NCBI GenBank assembly: GCA_037176845.1 | Contig: JAYKXP010000023.1 | Span: forward strand, 372,001 to 436,000 | Source of the DNA: Paramarasmius palmivorus | Taxonomy: Eukaryota > Basidiomycota > Agaricomycetes > Agaricales > Marasmiaceae | Direction of reading: 5' to 3' | Length of the DNA stretch: 64,000 bases | Program-made: the position numbers and the translations under genes | Notes under the pieces: model-generated | The model's input: only the letters and a program-made list of their open reading frames with translations | Told to the model about the DNA's origin: nothing | Database searches by the model: none | In this document: positions 34,330 through 46,964 of the stretch, in pieces | How the letters are laid out: each line of letters opens with the position of its first letter | Position numbering within the stretch: the first letter of the stretch is position 1

Positions 34330-35700
34330 GAAACAGTGACGTCAGTGGTTTACACGTGGAAGAGTACGCGTAAGCGTTGTCGTTTCTTTTTCGCCGACCA
34401 CCATCTTCGTCGTTGACCAGCACATGTTCCCTAAGCCGACATTGTACGTTTCAGAGCTAACTCGATCTCTGGTCGACTGACAGATTTCCTAGAGGCGTTT
34501 CTACTGACGAACATTCCTTCGTTGGCCATTTTGATGATGTTGAGAGTGTGTTAGAGGGGAGAAGAAGGTCGAATGACAAAGTACGCCTGCGAGTTCTTGC
34601 TTCTCGGCGTTCGTTCAACCAATCAACTTGTCTCTCAGATTCCTATCGTAGACTCAAACGTTTCTGACATCGACACACTACCCACTATCATACAAATCAG
34701 CGACCTCCACCTGTGACATGAATACGGCTCATCCTGCGCAGGTACCCTGGCTCTTTGATGCTGTACGCATGTATTCTTTATCTGCGTCCTCATCGTATAA
34801 TCCAGACCCCTAAAGCCCCCTTCTCATATCAAAATAGCTCGTTCCTTCCCAAAGACACCAACCGTTACTGTTTTGCTCAGTACTCGCACCCTGCCTCACG
34901 AGGTGCACAGCTACGCATGGAATTCCCTTTCCTCCCTACGCAGATGACGGTTCCTTCGACCCAAAAATCACCAATCATCGTCTACCGCCCTACTCGCTAC
35001 TCAAACCCTGCGTCTAAGGTTCAACCCAACTAGGACGTCGTTTTCCTCTGCCAATTACACCCCTCTATCCGTTTCGCGCATCGAGATGGCTAGCTCCTTT
35101 CTCTCGACACCAACAGCCGCTGTTATACTCATACTCGTTCTGCTGCATCAAATGTCAGCCGGACAAGAGGGCTCTATTTCCTCAACGCAACGCGTGTCTT
35201 CACTGTCCTATACGATGGCTGCCTTCGATACGTCCGCCGACGCTTTCTGGATAGTCTGTTTGAACGGTTGCAAACCGTTAGGCTCTCAGGTACGCTTGCT
35301 GTCTTTTCTTCTCACCCTTCCCTGTCTTACCCTCACCATAATATTCAGTTCCTCCGAGTTTGAAGGCAGGGTATGTTATCGTTCGCATTGGAGCAGGATA
35401 GGAAGATCGAACGGTAAGTCATGCGACCACTCCTCTTTACGCTTCATCTCACCTCTCCCCAGCTGTCGATTCTGAACCTACATATCCTCTTGCATCGATC
35501 CCTTCTACATACTACAGAGTCCACCGTTACGCCAACTTGAAGAAGGGGAGGATACACACACCCTCGGTTACCCCAAGCCCTGTTTCCCTGCCACAGAACA
35601 GCCGTATTCGCCCAACCTAAGGAATCTACCACTCGTCGAGGGTACACCTTCCTTGGTTCTATCTCATCTTAGGTTACAGAAGCTACCCATTAAGAGACTA
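34330..35700 (+). repeat. Repeat R copy 2
   Basis: Aligned to copy 1: TGACGTCA (34337-34344), CACGTG (34353-34358), GAATGAC..GTACG near 34572, ATGGCTAG near 35086, CCGTTAGGCTCTCAG near 35277. No intact protein can be assembled. Confidence 0.55.
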
Positions 35701-36088
35701 GACCTACATCGTACCGCTTGTGAAAGCTTTGAGCTGCTTGATTCATTTGTATGGCGTGAAAGAGACAGAGCTATCATATCCCTCATTGCCTGGGTATGAT
35801 CGATGTAGACGTTTGAAAGGGAATCAGGTAGGTTCTCCTGACCTCTCCTTTTCATTGTTGCCCATCATATCGCAAATAAGAGGAGATTTACGAGAAGATA
35901 CTTTCATCCAGTAGCTATTGAGTGCCGTATTCGGTACGTCCTCCTCTCAGTCAAATCACATTCATTACTCATCGTGGGCTACAGGAGCTGCACTCATCAA
36001 ATTCACAAAGAAGAGACCCCAGAGGTGACGAGTATTCGTGTAGGTATTCACACTTTTTGACCAAAAAAAGCATTTCGGAAAGTTGGAT

Positions 36089-36168
36089 GCATCAAGAGGG
36101 AGTCGAACCCCCAGCGAGTCGATTCCAGTGTATGGTAATAACTCAGGTTACTACTAAACCATTGATGC
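36089..36168 (-). pseudogene. Degenerate tRNA-Gly copy
   Basis: Near-duplicate of the copy at 29099, with the anticodon loop changed (TTACCA context). Same relative position in the second unit. Confidence 0.65.
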
Positions 36169-36973
36169 AGTGACCGTGTTTGCCCGACGTCCGCTTGCGT
36201 GATATTGGAGCTATGGGTTGACAGTTGGACTCAGAGCGTGAACCGCTTGATTCATGACAGCACGACAAAGAGAAACTACATTCTTTATTGCCTGAGTACG
36301 ATGAATGAACCCTTTGAGTGGAAATTGATGAATATCGGGCATATGTAGGGGCGTTAAATATCGTCAACGATGGCGTCGCATTGGAAAAAATAGGTGAACC
36401 GAACCCCGCGGTACGGCGAGTGCAGGTGTTTTCCACTGCACCACTGATGAATGCTATGCTCTGAACCCAGTTTCACGTTAAAATGATGTCACATAGAGTT
36501 GAAGAGGTTGTTGGAAGTTTCGAGTGTTCAGAGCGAGGTTTCGATATTCATGAAAAGATTCATGGCCTAAGGTTTGCTTGATTGAGTCCAAGTATTTTTC
36601 AGTGTACACGAACTCGGAGGCGTTACGGTTAATAAGGTCAAATAGGGTAGTTAAACAACGATGGTAAGCCAATTACTATCACATATGTAAATCAGTAACA
36701 AAAGTGTAGATGTTTCGTGGCGCTGAGATGCTCAAATTCTACTCGAAATCAGTAGGAGGTAGTATACTGGCGGATATATCGTAAGGAAATGGTTAAGACA
36801 ATAGGGCGGGAAGAAATTATACATAGCAAACATGACAGCACTAAATATCGGGAGAACTGGATGAAAGGAAAGTCTATGAGACACATATATGTATGTACAA
36901 GGTAACAACCGGAATAGTTCGAGCTTTGCTAAGAGTACCTAGGAACAAAATCGTAACGGGGCTAGTAACAAAG

Positions 36974-38861
36974 CTAATCCTTCCAAGATCCAGGCATGTT
37001 CGGCGTATTATCGGCGACCTCTTCGAAACAATCCGGTCTCCTTGCGCCAATGACTTCCATCGCGGGGTATCCCATGCTCCGTGCCCAGTCTGAGGTTGTA
37101 GGGTCAAATCCACGTGTGACTTGCCATTCTTCGAGAGCTGCGTAGTTGTCCTTGCTCCATGTTTGGAATTCAGGGCAGTAGGTTGCCCAGACCTTTGGAA
37201 GATCCCACCGATAACAATCGTCTTCCGAGACTTTGGACTCTCCAATTTCATCAAAAGACCAGAAATATGGATTTACCATCCATGTCCGGGCTTCCATGAC
37301 TGATAAGGGTGGCGGTTCAATGAACAGGTATACGTGCGGTGGTTTACAAGCCTCCTCGGGTGCCTGATCATCCTGAATGGGTATGCTACGGTTCCTATAT
37401 CCGATTTCGGATCGGGAATAGATCGAAATGGAACCATGCGCAAAAAACGTGACTGCTCTTACTCTATGAGCCTGTCACCAACAGACATAGAATAAGAGGA
37501 ATACGTACAGTATCTCTCTGTCTCTATATCTGTAACATTGAGTTCGTTGAAGATTTTAGGGGATTGTGACAACCATGTGTCTTGGAGAGATGCTCCGAAC
37601 GAGTAACGGAGAACATTCCAGTCAGGTTCCATTCTGTTATTGCGGAGATCAAACTTGAAGCTGCAAACGGATGAGCCAGGTCAGGAAACCCCACTGACAA
37701 CGTACCGAAGATGTCCGCCATCAGTTTTGACCACTGTGCGCTCTGGTTTGGATTTCTCTATGTCCATCAAATCAAAGAAAGGAAGTGGTAATTGCGACAA
37801 TCTAGCGACTGCCTCCATTGTTAAACTAGAGTAAACAGTGCCGACCTGAATATGCTCCCAGTCGTGAACAAGGTTTGGCAATCGGATGCCTTGACGCCGT
37901 TGATTCGCCATTGTTAGCAATTGAGAATCTACCCTTGACCCGAGTTTGCGGAGAGATTCAATAATAATGTCGGGTTCCAGCATCTGTACATGTGTTATCC
38001 TCTCCGGAATACGCCATAAATTATAGAAGGGGGATGATGATCGGTCCAAGGCAATCGAACCATGAGTTAGCTTCCCTTGCATATCAACCCATATCTCCCG
38101 ACCAGCCCACCCTTTTTGGCGCTGAGGCAGCCAGGCTTTGGTCAGTATACTGCAGCTCTAAATCCAAACATTTATCTACCATGAGTGTCCGAAAGGAGGC
38201 TACTTTCCAGAATGGGTCTTTGTGAAAATCACACTCCCAAGGCACCAATTCTGGGCAAGCCAGTCAGCATCTATCACCAAAAGACGCAAAGCGGCATACC
38301 ACCATGTACTATCAGCATTGGGACCTCCGATCGATTGATTCCAAATAGCTGGAACGTGTCTGGCGATCTAATATCTAATATCAGACCTCCAGTATATCCT
38401 GGACAAATCACGACTGTACATACCTGTCATGTGAAAATTCCCGAAAATCCTTCTCCCAGAAATGATGTGCGCCTTCCCCTTTGTATGACATTGCAGTGAA
38501 CTTGACTTTGCTACCCACAAGCTGCACAGTGTATACAGTTCGTCGAGCTTTATGCCGAGCGATAATCCCCTCACTCGTACAGTCCCAGTCATATTTGCCA
38601 AGGTCTTCGGACTGTATCTCCTTTATCATAATGACATCGCCGAGAATCACTTCACGAAACTTTATACACATGTATTCAGCCTCGAGTGAGTCATTATTCT
38701 GCATCACTCACCTGATCGTACATAGTGCGTCTCGCGACAGTGCCCTCGGTACTATGTCCAATGATAACATTGCCATGGATTGTTCCGTGGTTGTTGATCT
38801 GATGTCCGCCAACGTTATTGCTAATCGTACCAGCGACGAAATTTTGGCAGTCTTGAAGCAT
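36974..38861 (-). CDS. Uncharacterised agaricomycete multicopy protein, unit copy B
   Basis: Near-identical to copy A exon for exon: ISNNVGGHQINNHGTIHGN, FREVILGDVIMIKEIQSEDL, WAGREIWVDMQGKLTHG, LVHDWEHIQVGTVYSSLTME, FNELNVTDIETERYC, PYFWSFDEIGES, ALEEWQVTRGFDPTTSDWAR and a shared GSWKD end. Start chosen at the Met of MLQDCQNFVAG (38861); the frame stays open to 39242. I saw no frameshift. A and B look like the most recent duplication pair. Confidence 0.7.
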
Positions 38862-39545
38862 ATCTTGAATTTTTGGGTCACGCCTCGGGGGAGTAGTGGT
38901 GGGGTAACAATAAATCAAAGTGGAATGGAGGAACAGGAATGGAATGAAATATATCCCATAAAACCCGCAGTACCCAACAACAATCAAGTCGAGAACAAGG
39001 CAGATCCTTTGGGCAATCAATCGAGGTGTATCGGGATAGTGATACAAGCTCCGTGTGATATGTACGATTGGTGGTCCCTCGGAGGGGCATGCGGCGATCG
39101 TGAGATGAGCGAAGCCACAACACGTTACAATCCAAGCAAAATATTTGAATGCATGCTCTAAGATCTCTGCAGGATTGTATATTTTGGTAATTCTCATGTG
39201 TGATCCCCTTGTTACGTCTCGTAGAGACAAAATCAAAATCATTTCATGGCACTTTGATCTTCGACTGATCGTTCCAAGAGATAGAATATCGTTTTATTCC
39301 TACAACATTTCACAGCAATCGTGATTGGACAAATTCCACGAGAGTAATCACTGACAGGGATCACATCGGCGTTGACGTAGTGAGGTTATATCGGGCTAGA
39401 GAAGCAGCGCTACTGTATGGTCTCGTTTTCCATTGCACGCTGCTGTTATTCAATATGTGGATTCACATTAGCACACTAGCAGAGGAAAATGAAGCACTTT
39501 GTCTCGAAATCAACCAAAAATGCACACTAAAATGTATGATTGAGC

Positions 39546-39636
39546 GCATTAAAGGGGAATCAAATTCCCGGCGTGTTAAAACACCAGTGCGACACAATGA
39601 TAGTAACGACACGGATTTCCAGTACCCCATTGATGT
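39546..39636 (-). pseudogene. Highly degenerate tRNA-Gly copy
   Basis: GCATTAA, GGGGAATCAAATTCCCGGCG and a weak CCCCATTGATG end are recognisable. The anticodon arm is scrambled. Confidence 0.5.
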
Positions 39637-39689
39637 GGTAGCTGGGATGTGGTAGCTGGGATACTGATACAATGATACGCGACGTCACG

Positions 39690-39960
39690 TTGATTCATTA
39701 CTCATCCTGCGCAGGCAACCCCTCATGTCATTTCCTGGACTATCGTTGCTCACTGTGACCCATCTCCGCAGCCGTTGGGGCGTCTCCGCCTGATTACAAT
39801 CTTGGTTCAATTGAGCTGGTGAGCAGTGATTCTTTATCCTCTTACCGACCACAACTGCCGCTGTCCTAATCGTTACTCCCACCCTGCATAGCAAGAGGGC
39901 TGGCAATTAGACCGCCCGTCGCCTCACCCATTCTCTTCCCCTCAAGCTCCTTACTCGTGG
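39690..39960 (+). repeat. Partial repeat R copy
   Basis: The stretch matches 42125-42370 (for example CGTTGCTCACTGTGACC..CCGTTGGGGCGTCTCCGC against CGCCGCTCACTGTAACC..CCGCTGGGGCATCTCCGC). No gene can be assembled. Confidence 0.5.
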
Positions 39961-40086
39961 TGAATTTGCATATCCATTCCATAGCTGCGTGTGACAGCTT
40001 TGAGAATGTACATTTGGCTTTGACATGAAAGTTGAAATTGGGCCCAAAATCTAGACATGAATACTTTCCAATTGACCACTGCTACC

Positions 40087-40178
40087 GCATTGATGGGTTA
40101 GATAACCTGGGTCGTTGCCATACGTTGGTGCCGACGCAGATTGGATCGACCCACCATGGGTTCGATTCCCTCTCAACC
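40087..40178 (+). pseudogene. Degenerate tRNA-Gly copy, plus strand
   Basis: GCATTGATGGGTTA, CCTGGGTCGTTGCCAT and GGGTTCGATTCCCTC are kept; the 3' acceptor is lost (CTCAACC). Position-equivalent to 25868 and 33766. Confidence 0.65.
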
Positions 40179-41889
40179 GAACTGCTCTCCATTCAGACGA
40201 GAACGGGTTCACGGAGGCAGCGAAGGATGATGGGTGTGTTTTTGCTACCAAGATCACTATCGTTCGACAAGTGATATAGGCCCCAGATAACTGGGTCTCT
40301 GTAGGCCCAGGGATTGAGGATTGAACACCCATTACAAAGTGGGGATTGAAAGCTGATTCTCGGCGGCTTTCCTATGAAGTTGACAAGAATACAAATGAGG
40401 TTCTCGCATACGCTTCAAAGTAAAGTTGTCGTGGATTCTCTTGATCGGATTTGATATCTCCGGGGCAAATGGTTTAGGTTCCTATACCCAGGTATGCGCT
40501 AGTCAGAAACATTTTCAAGTCAAATAGACTAATCTAGACTGATAGGAGAGTCCATCTCCGGAATACATACTACAACTTGGCGTCGTGTGGCATTTTAGTG
40601 TCACCGTTTGCTACCTAACAATATCCTTGAATGTGTGGAGTTCTATACGTGTAGATTCGGAGGTGCGATAGCACCGATGCTCTTCAAGTTGAAGCTGTAA
40701 CAAGACAACTCTTATCGGAGCTAATGGGCCGTTCAAGGGCCGTTGATGTGATCGGTTTACTGAGGTGCGAAGGGGATGGGTCGTAGAATGGGAGGAAGGT
40801 AAGAGTGAAGGATCAAGCGAGCGAAGCACAATGAAGGGAGGCCACGTAGACCTGTGACGATGCATATGGGAAGATCTTCTAATGCTTGGCATTGTCGACC
40901 AAGTTATAGAAAGGCGGAGCCCGGGCCGGGCAATTTACGGTGCCTAACAGGTGGAGAAGAATAGCAAGCGCGCGTACAAAGCGCGGACGTCGTCTGACCT
41001 ATCTGCAATATCGTACGCGACTCGATCATACAACCCGTTCATCAGAGGTACATTTTCTTTCCATTTCCTTCATGCATTTCAATTACTTCCTTTGATCACA
41101 ACACCCTTTTTCGACATGAGGAGGACCAGCGAACATAGATGGATTGAGTAATCTTCGGTGAAGTGCTGTTTCTCCAATGCTTGCTGCTTATCGTGTCTTT
41201 CACTGCTCGGAATTGTTTTTGCTAGTGGTGTTTTTTTGATACGATCTTGGCAGAAGTGAGATCGGAGCGCTCGGATTGATCCTATGACGGGAAGATGAAG
41301 TCAAGCAAGTCCATAGGCATTCTGGCAAGAGAATGTCTCGATGTACCGTACAACACGCTGACGTCTCGTCCAGCCATCACGAGCAAGGGCAGAGCGAGTA
41401 GGTCAAGAAGGTGATAAAATCGGTTGGGCCTCGCCTTGATCGTATTTTGGGACACCTAACACTGGCAGGTATTTTATTTTGGTAGTGATGAACTCCTGCA
41501 AGAAAGGCGCCTCGATGCCTAGAAAGAGTCAGTTTGATTCACTCAATAAGTACTTGTATATACTCACATGTCTGCTGGTGTTGTCTTGAACAGACTTGAA
41601 CGATCCTGGATACGATGAGAAGCCGAGAGAAGACAGGTCAGAAGCGAGATCAATGATGGTAAGTAAGAAGGGCAGTCACGTTAGCCACCACGTTGATAAC
41701 ACCTTTTGAGATTACGGCACAGGGTTTCACAATTACGGCACAGGGTTTCACAATCTTTTCACGCTACCACCACGTCCGTTCTCCCCTCTGCTCTGCAGGG
41801 TAAGTTTTGCTCATCCGTTGATGATTTCATGTCCTGATATCTCCATCCAGCCATAGCTTGATATGCAACATTTTGGGTTGATACCTCGA
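40179..41889. other. No recognisable gene; short tandem repeat
   Basis: No supported coding frame. A directly duplicated 20-nt unit (ATTACGGCACAGGGTTTCAC) lies at about 41713-41752. This replaces the tRNA-Ser part seen in the other two units. Confidence 0.4.
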
Positions 41890-42950
41890 TCAGCAATGCC
41901 GATTACAACGACGATGAGTATGTTTTTAGATGGCACTACAGGGAGAAGGAGGTCGAATGACTAGGTACGATTGCGAGTTGTTCTATATGACTTTCATGAA
42001 TCTGATCAAATCCTTCAGTCGCCTATGTTAGATAAAGCACACTATCATGATTCGTTTCCAACATTGACACGCTACACACTATCCGACAAATCACCAACCC
42101 CCCAGCTTTGACTTGAATCCGTCATGTTATTCCCTGGATCATCGCCGCTCACTGTAACCTACCTCCGTAGCCGCTGGGGCATCTCCGCTGATTACAATGT
42201 GGGTTAGATTGAGCTGGTGAGCATGGGTTCTTTATCTTCTTACCTACCGCAACCGATGCTGTCCTAGTCGTTACTCCCACCCTGCATAGCAAGTGCCAAG
42301 AGGGCTCTAGATACGCCGGGACCGCCCGTCGCCGCACCCTTTCTTGACCCTTCAAGCTCTCCACTCGTCTCCCAATCGCTCGTCAAGCCGCCCACCAATT
42401 CTGCTTTTCACATTCAGCAGCTTCCTGATCGCTGCCGTTTCCAGGGGATGTCATCGAATGTTTGAGACCGTAGGCTCTTAGGCACGTCTTCCATCTGTTC
42501 CACTTAACACTCCTTGTCTTACCCTGGCGTTTACCATTCTAGGAAGATCCAGCTCCACCTTGTTTGAAGCCAGGGTATGTTGCAAATCCTACAGAATCCA
42601 TACCTACCCGCTCTGTAACCGCTTATACCCTCTACGACTGCTCGCATGAACCTCACCATCGTTCCGTTCTTCATTATCCAGCATAAGGCTTGAACCCTTC
42701 GGAAAGGATGAGTGTAGTGATGTGATCTTTGAGAGGCGAACGGTACGTCACCTCATGACTCGTGCTGATCATTCATCTCACCACTAGCTCTCCATTAGTC
42801 CAGCGATTGGCATACATCCTCTCGTCTCGAAGATTTTTCAAACACACTCCCCGTTTTTACCCCCCACAATCTTTCAGAGCAAGATGTGGGTGCATCTGTC
42901 ACCCCTTTCATCGTTCCAGGTATGCCCTCCTTTCATACCCCTTGTTTCCG
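41890..42950 (+). repeat. Repeat R copy 3 (5' part missing)
   Basis: It contains the GAATGACTAGGTACG block (near 41955), the CCACCCTGCATAGCAAG block near 42280 and GAGACCGTAGGCTCTTAG near 42464. The TGACGTCA/CACGTG upstream region of copies 1, 2 and 4 was not found. Confidence 0.5.
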
Positions 42951-43312
42951 TGACTCGTTATACGGTAATTTGAAAGGATCCACGAAGTGAACCTATGAAC
43001 ATTCTGTGATCGGAGCACCAGCGGAGAGACGAAGTGTCGTTCTAGTTAGCGTATCTGTATATCACTATACAATCAATACACGTGAATTAGGGCTGGGTGA
43101 GAAAGCCCTATGTTATTAACCTTAGGTTTCTCACCGTGTTTATAACTGTAATATAACGTTACTAACCTCGAATGTCCAAATTTGCGTTGTGATAAACTGT
43201 TAGAAACTACTTGTGAGATTTCGGTGATTGATGGCTTTGAAAGAGTGCTTTCACACGGTGAAATTTTCTTTCAGCTTCTAGAACTGTTCGTCTCAATTCA
43301 GCAACTACTCGA

Positions 43313-43552
43313 ATGATCACCGAAGCACAGTGCGCTGAGTTTCTCGCCCTCACTCAAGAGTTCATCAAGTCTGGGGAGGCCGGAATCAACCTCGGCAACT
43401 TGCTTGACCTTGTCAATTCAACGATTACGGATAGGGAAAGTCAAGAATGGAAGGAATGGGCCGGGTACATGTCTGCCGTCAACGAAGCATGGACAAGGAT
43501 CTATAAAGAGAATGAAGTAACCTCGCGGAAATCCAATCTCACCCAGCCCTAA
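43313..43552 (+). CDS. Small hypothetical protein, 79 aa
   Basis: A single-exon frame, MITEAQCAEFLALTQEFIKS then NLGNLLDLVNSTITDRESQE and WKEWAGYMSAVNEAWTRIYK, has a balanced composition and amphipathic helical pattern, unlike the shadow frames nearby. No signal peptide or known motif. It follows an inverted repeat at about 43096-43136 (GGTGAGAAAGCC against GGTTTCTCACC). It may be a truncated exon of something larger. Confidence 0.4.
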   Translation: MITEAQCAEFLALTQEFIKSGEAGINLGNLLDLVNSTITDRESQEWKEWAGYMSAVNEAWTRIYKENEVTSRKSNLTQP

Positions 43553-43672
43553 CATGAATCCCCAATCTCTGCGCGGGCGCTTCAGGACTTAGCTCAATGC
43601 TCTATGAATAGTTTGTTTCAATCCTGAGATCCGAATATGCAAGTTGAGGAGAAAAACATGGGGAACTATGAT

Positions 43673-43763
43673 GCATTAAGGGGGAATTGAACCCCCGGCG
43701 GGTCGAGCCATGAATTTGTAGTAGCTTGGAATGGCAACGACCCTACCACTACTCCATTAATGC
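43673..43763 (-). pseudogene. tRNA-Gly copy with D-arm deletion
   Basis: TTGCCA, anticodon stem and acceptor are good, but about six bases of the 3' D stem (AACCTG) are missing, so the D arm cannot form. Confidence 0.65.
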
Positions 43764-44443
43764 GGTCGCTCAGCTTGGTCGTTTTATTTGATCCACAAGT
43801 CTATTTTTGTAAACCCCAATACAAAATATGCATTTCAGGGTGGGAAGAACAAGTTTGGTGGGAAGAACAAGTTTGGTGGGAATCAAACCAAAAGAAACGA
43901 GATGGCCAAGGTTTATCCGTAGCGTTAGTGGATAATAATCGGAGTCAAGTGGTAATGGCACTTGACTGATTACCGCTAAACTATTAACGCGCTGAGGATG
44001 AATAATGAATCGAGATGAGTCTTGGGCGACAGGGCCTTGGAACATTAAGTGTATGCATACGCATCGACTCTCGAAATAAAGTGGTTATATCGAATAAACG
44101 AGGTTTTCGGTGACTCGCTGTTCTTTACTCGCAGTCAGACAGTCAGATCCACGTACATACCGTATAGACAAGTGACGTGACGGGATATAACATGGTTTTC
44201 GTTGATTTGAAGCCGTGTCTGTTGTGTACCAACAAGTCAAGCAGGGTCCAAAACTTTGGTTGTTTCGAAATCGGTAAGGAGGCGGTATGAATATGGATAT
44301 ATGTGATCCTAATTGTAAGAAAACGGTAGAGACAATAGAGCAGAGAGAATTTATACATAGCAAACATGACGGCACTAAATATCAAGGTAATTCGATGAAC
44401 GAGAAAATTGCGAGAAGCATATATGTGCCAAGTAATACTCGGG

Positions 44444-46469
44444 CTAATCCTTCCACGATCCAGGCATCTCCGGCGTATCATCGACGATCTCTTCGAATCG
44501 ATCCCGTCTCTTAGTACCAATGGCTTCCATCTCAGGGTATCCCATGCTCCGTGCCCAATCTGAGGTTTTAGGGTCGAATCCACGTGCGACCTGCCATTCT
44601 TCGAGAGCTGCGTAGTCGTCCTTTCTCCATGAATAGCAGTAAGGAGTGTAGGATGCATAGGCTATCGGAATATTCCACCCATAACACTCGTCTTTCAACA
44701 GTTTGGATTCTCCAGTCTTGTCGAGAGACCAAAAATATGGATTCATACGCCATGCCATGGACTCCCCCACTTTTATGGGGGGTGGTTCAACGAACAGGTA
44801 TACGTGTGATGGTTTGGGGCGAGCCTCCCCGGGTGCTTCATCATCCTGAATGGGTGTACGCACCGAACGATGTCCATCCTCGTAGGGTATCCTACGGAAT
44901 CTACATCCATTTTTCCACCGGGGCTCGATAGTAATGTGAACATCTGCATTACACGTAACTGCTCTTGCCCTATGAGCTTGTCAACCGCAGACATACAAGC
45001 AGAGGAATCCGTACAGTATCTCTCTTTCTCTATATCTGTAACATTGAGTTCATTGAAAACTTTAGGGGATTGTGACAACCATGCCCTTCGGAGGCATGAT
45101 GCGAGCGTGTGCCCAAGATTGCGTTCCATTGTATTATTGCGGAGATTCAGCTTGAAGCTGCAAATGGATGAGTCAGGTAAGCGAACCCCAATGACAACGC
45201 ACCGAAGACGTCCGTCAACCGCTGTGCACTTTGGTATGCACTCCCATACGTTCGCCTTATCGAAGGAAAAATGCGACAACCTGGCGACTGGCTCCATTGT
45301 TAAACTAGAGTAAACAGTGCCGACCTGAACATGTGACCAGTCGTGAACAAGGCTTGATAATTGGGTGTATTGACCCCGTCCTTCCGCTGTTGATAGCAAG
45401 AAAGAATCCGCCCTTGACCCGATTCTTCGCAGAGACTCCAAGGTAATGTCGGGTTCCAGTATCTGGACATGTGTTATTCCCTCCGGAGTACTGCATACAT
45501 TACTCCGTGAAGTTTTCGTAATGAAGTAGACCCATCTATCCGGCAGTTCCAAGCCCTGAGTTAGCTTTCCTTGCATATCAACCCATATCTCCCGACCAGC
45601 CCACCGTTCTTGGCGCTGAGGCCACAAGGCTTTGGTCAGTATACTGCAGCTCTACATCCAAACACTTACTTACCACGAGTTTCTCAAAGGAGACTACTTT
45701 CCAGAACGGATCTCTGCTGATATCACAATCCCAAGGCACCAATTCTGGGCAAACCAGTCAGCATAAACCAACAAACGAGCAAAAGAACCTTACCACCGTG
45801 GAATATCAGCATCGGAACCTCTGATCGATTAATTGCAAAAAGCTGGAATGTGTCCGGTGATCTTGAAAGTGGATCAGACCTCCACTACATCCTGGACAAA
45901 TCACAACTATACATACCTGTTATGTGAAAATTCCCGAAAATCCTTCTCCCAGAAATAATGCGAGCCTTTGCCTTTGTATGATATTGCAGTGAACTTGACT
46001 CCACTCCCCACAAACTGCACAGTGTATACAGTTCGTCGAGCTTTATGGCGAGCGATCATCCTCTCACTCGTACAGTCCCAGTCATATTCGCCAAGGTCTT
46101 TGGATTGTAAGTCTTTTATCATGATAACATTGCCGAGACGCACTTCGACAAACTGCTTATACATCTATTTAGCCTCGAATGGGTTAATGTTCTGAATGAC
46201 TCGCCTTGAATGGGTTAATGTTCTGAATGACTCGCCTCGTCGTACATAGTGCGCTTCGCCACAGTGCGCTCGGTATCATGTCCAATGATAACGTTTCCAT
46301 AAATCGACCCGTTGTTATTGACCTGATGCCCGCCAACATTGTTGGTGATGGTGTCAACGAAGAAATCAGAGCACTCCTCGAGCATATCTCGATTCTCGGA
46401 TTCACGTCGAGAGGAAGCGTGATGGAGTAACAGGCTACAGCAAAGCAAAGCCCAAGACAGGGCTAACAT
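44444..46469 (-). CDS. Uncharacterised agaricomycete multicopy protein, unit copy C
   Basis: More diverged paralogue of A and B: ITNNVGGHQVNNNGSIYGN, FVEVRLGNVIMIKDLQSKDL, YDWDCTSERMIARHKARRTV, WAGREIWVDMQGKLTQG, LVHDWSHVQVGTVYSSLTME, FNELNVTDIEKERYC, NPYFWSLDKTGES, ALEEWQVARGFDPKTSDWAR, GSWKD. The first intron uses a GC donor (GAG|GCGAGT near 46237) where A and B use GTGAGT, and a 31-bp tandem duplication (about 46178-46239) repeats that donor. An upstream Met at 46469 gives a hydrophobic leader (MLALSWALLCCSLLLHH), possibly a signal peptide. Function unknown. Confidence 0.65.
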
Positions 46470-46959
46470 ATGTACTTTGAGCCCTACAGCATTTCACAGC
46501 AATGGGCACGCGACTGATAGAAGCTGACTGAACGGTTGATGCAGATGTACAGCAATGATATGGGCGTTGGGTGCCACTTGACATGCGCCATGCAGTGGGC
46601 AGCCAGCACGGACTCTGTGGACTGTCAGAAGCTGTAGAGCGATCACATCTCTCGGCGCAAACCAGTAACGCTGCCTTGCGCGGTGATGAAATCAACATTC
46701 TTCAACAGCATTATAAGCTTCAGTTGACCACAGAGCTAAGTGCTCATGAACATGTGGTGATTGCGCAGCAGAAGAAGCAAACTCTCAGCGCGTATTCTAT
46801 AATAGACACCAATAGGAAATGGAGTTCCCACCTATACTTTGAAGCCCTGACTCAATGGTCAACGTGCGTGGATGACTCCTAAGGGGTAATCGATAATCAC
46901 GCGTGTCTGGAGTCCTGGCGACCAGAATCCAAGATTCCATTGACGAAGTAGTGTGGAGG
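46470..46959. other. Spacer carrying a repeat shared with 61.8-62.1 kb
   Basis: On the minus strand the blocks CAERCDRSTAS and RMSSG (46440-46690) are matched by CAERWDRSTAS and DMSSG at 61840-62030. No complete gene seen. Confidence 0.4.
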
Positions 46960-46964
46960 AAATG
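46960..46964. repeat. Target-site duplication AAATG, left
   Basis: The same five bases follow the right LTR at 53313-53317, as expected for Ty3/Gypsy integration. Confidence 0.9.

Noticed and set aside
26700..34730. ISDPHL / ISDLHL in repeat R copies 1 and 2 as a calcineurin-like phosphoesterase motif
   Set aside because: Only six residues, followed by a stop in copy 2 and absent in copies 3 and 4; no second metal-binding motif found.
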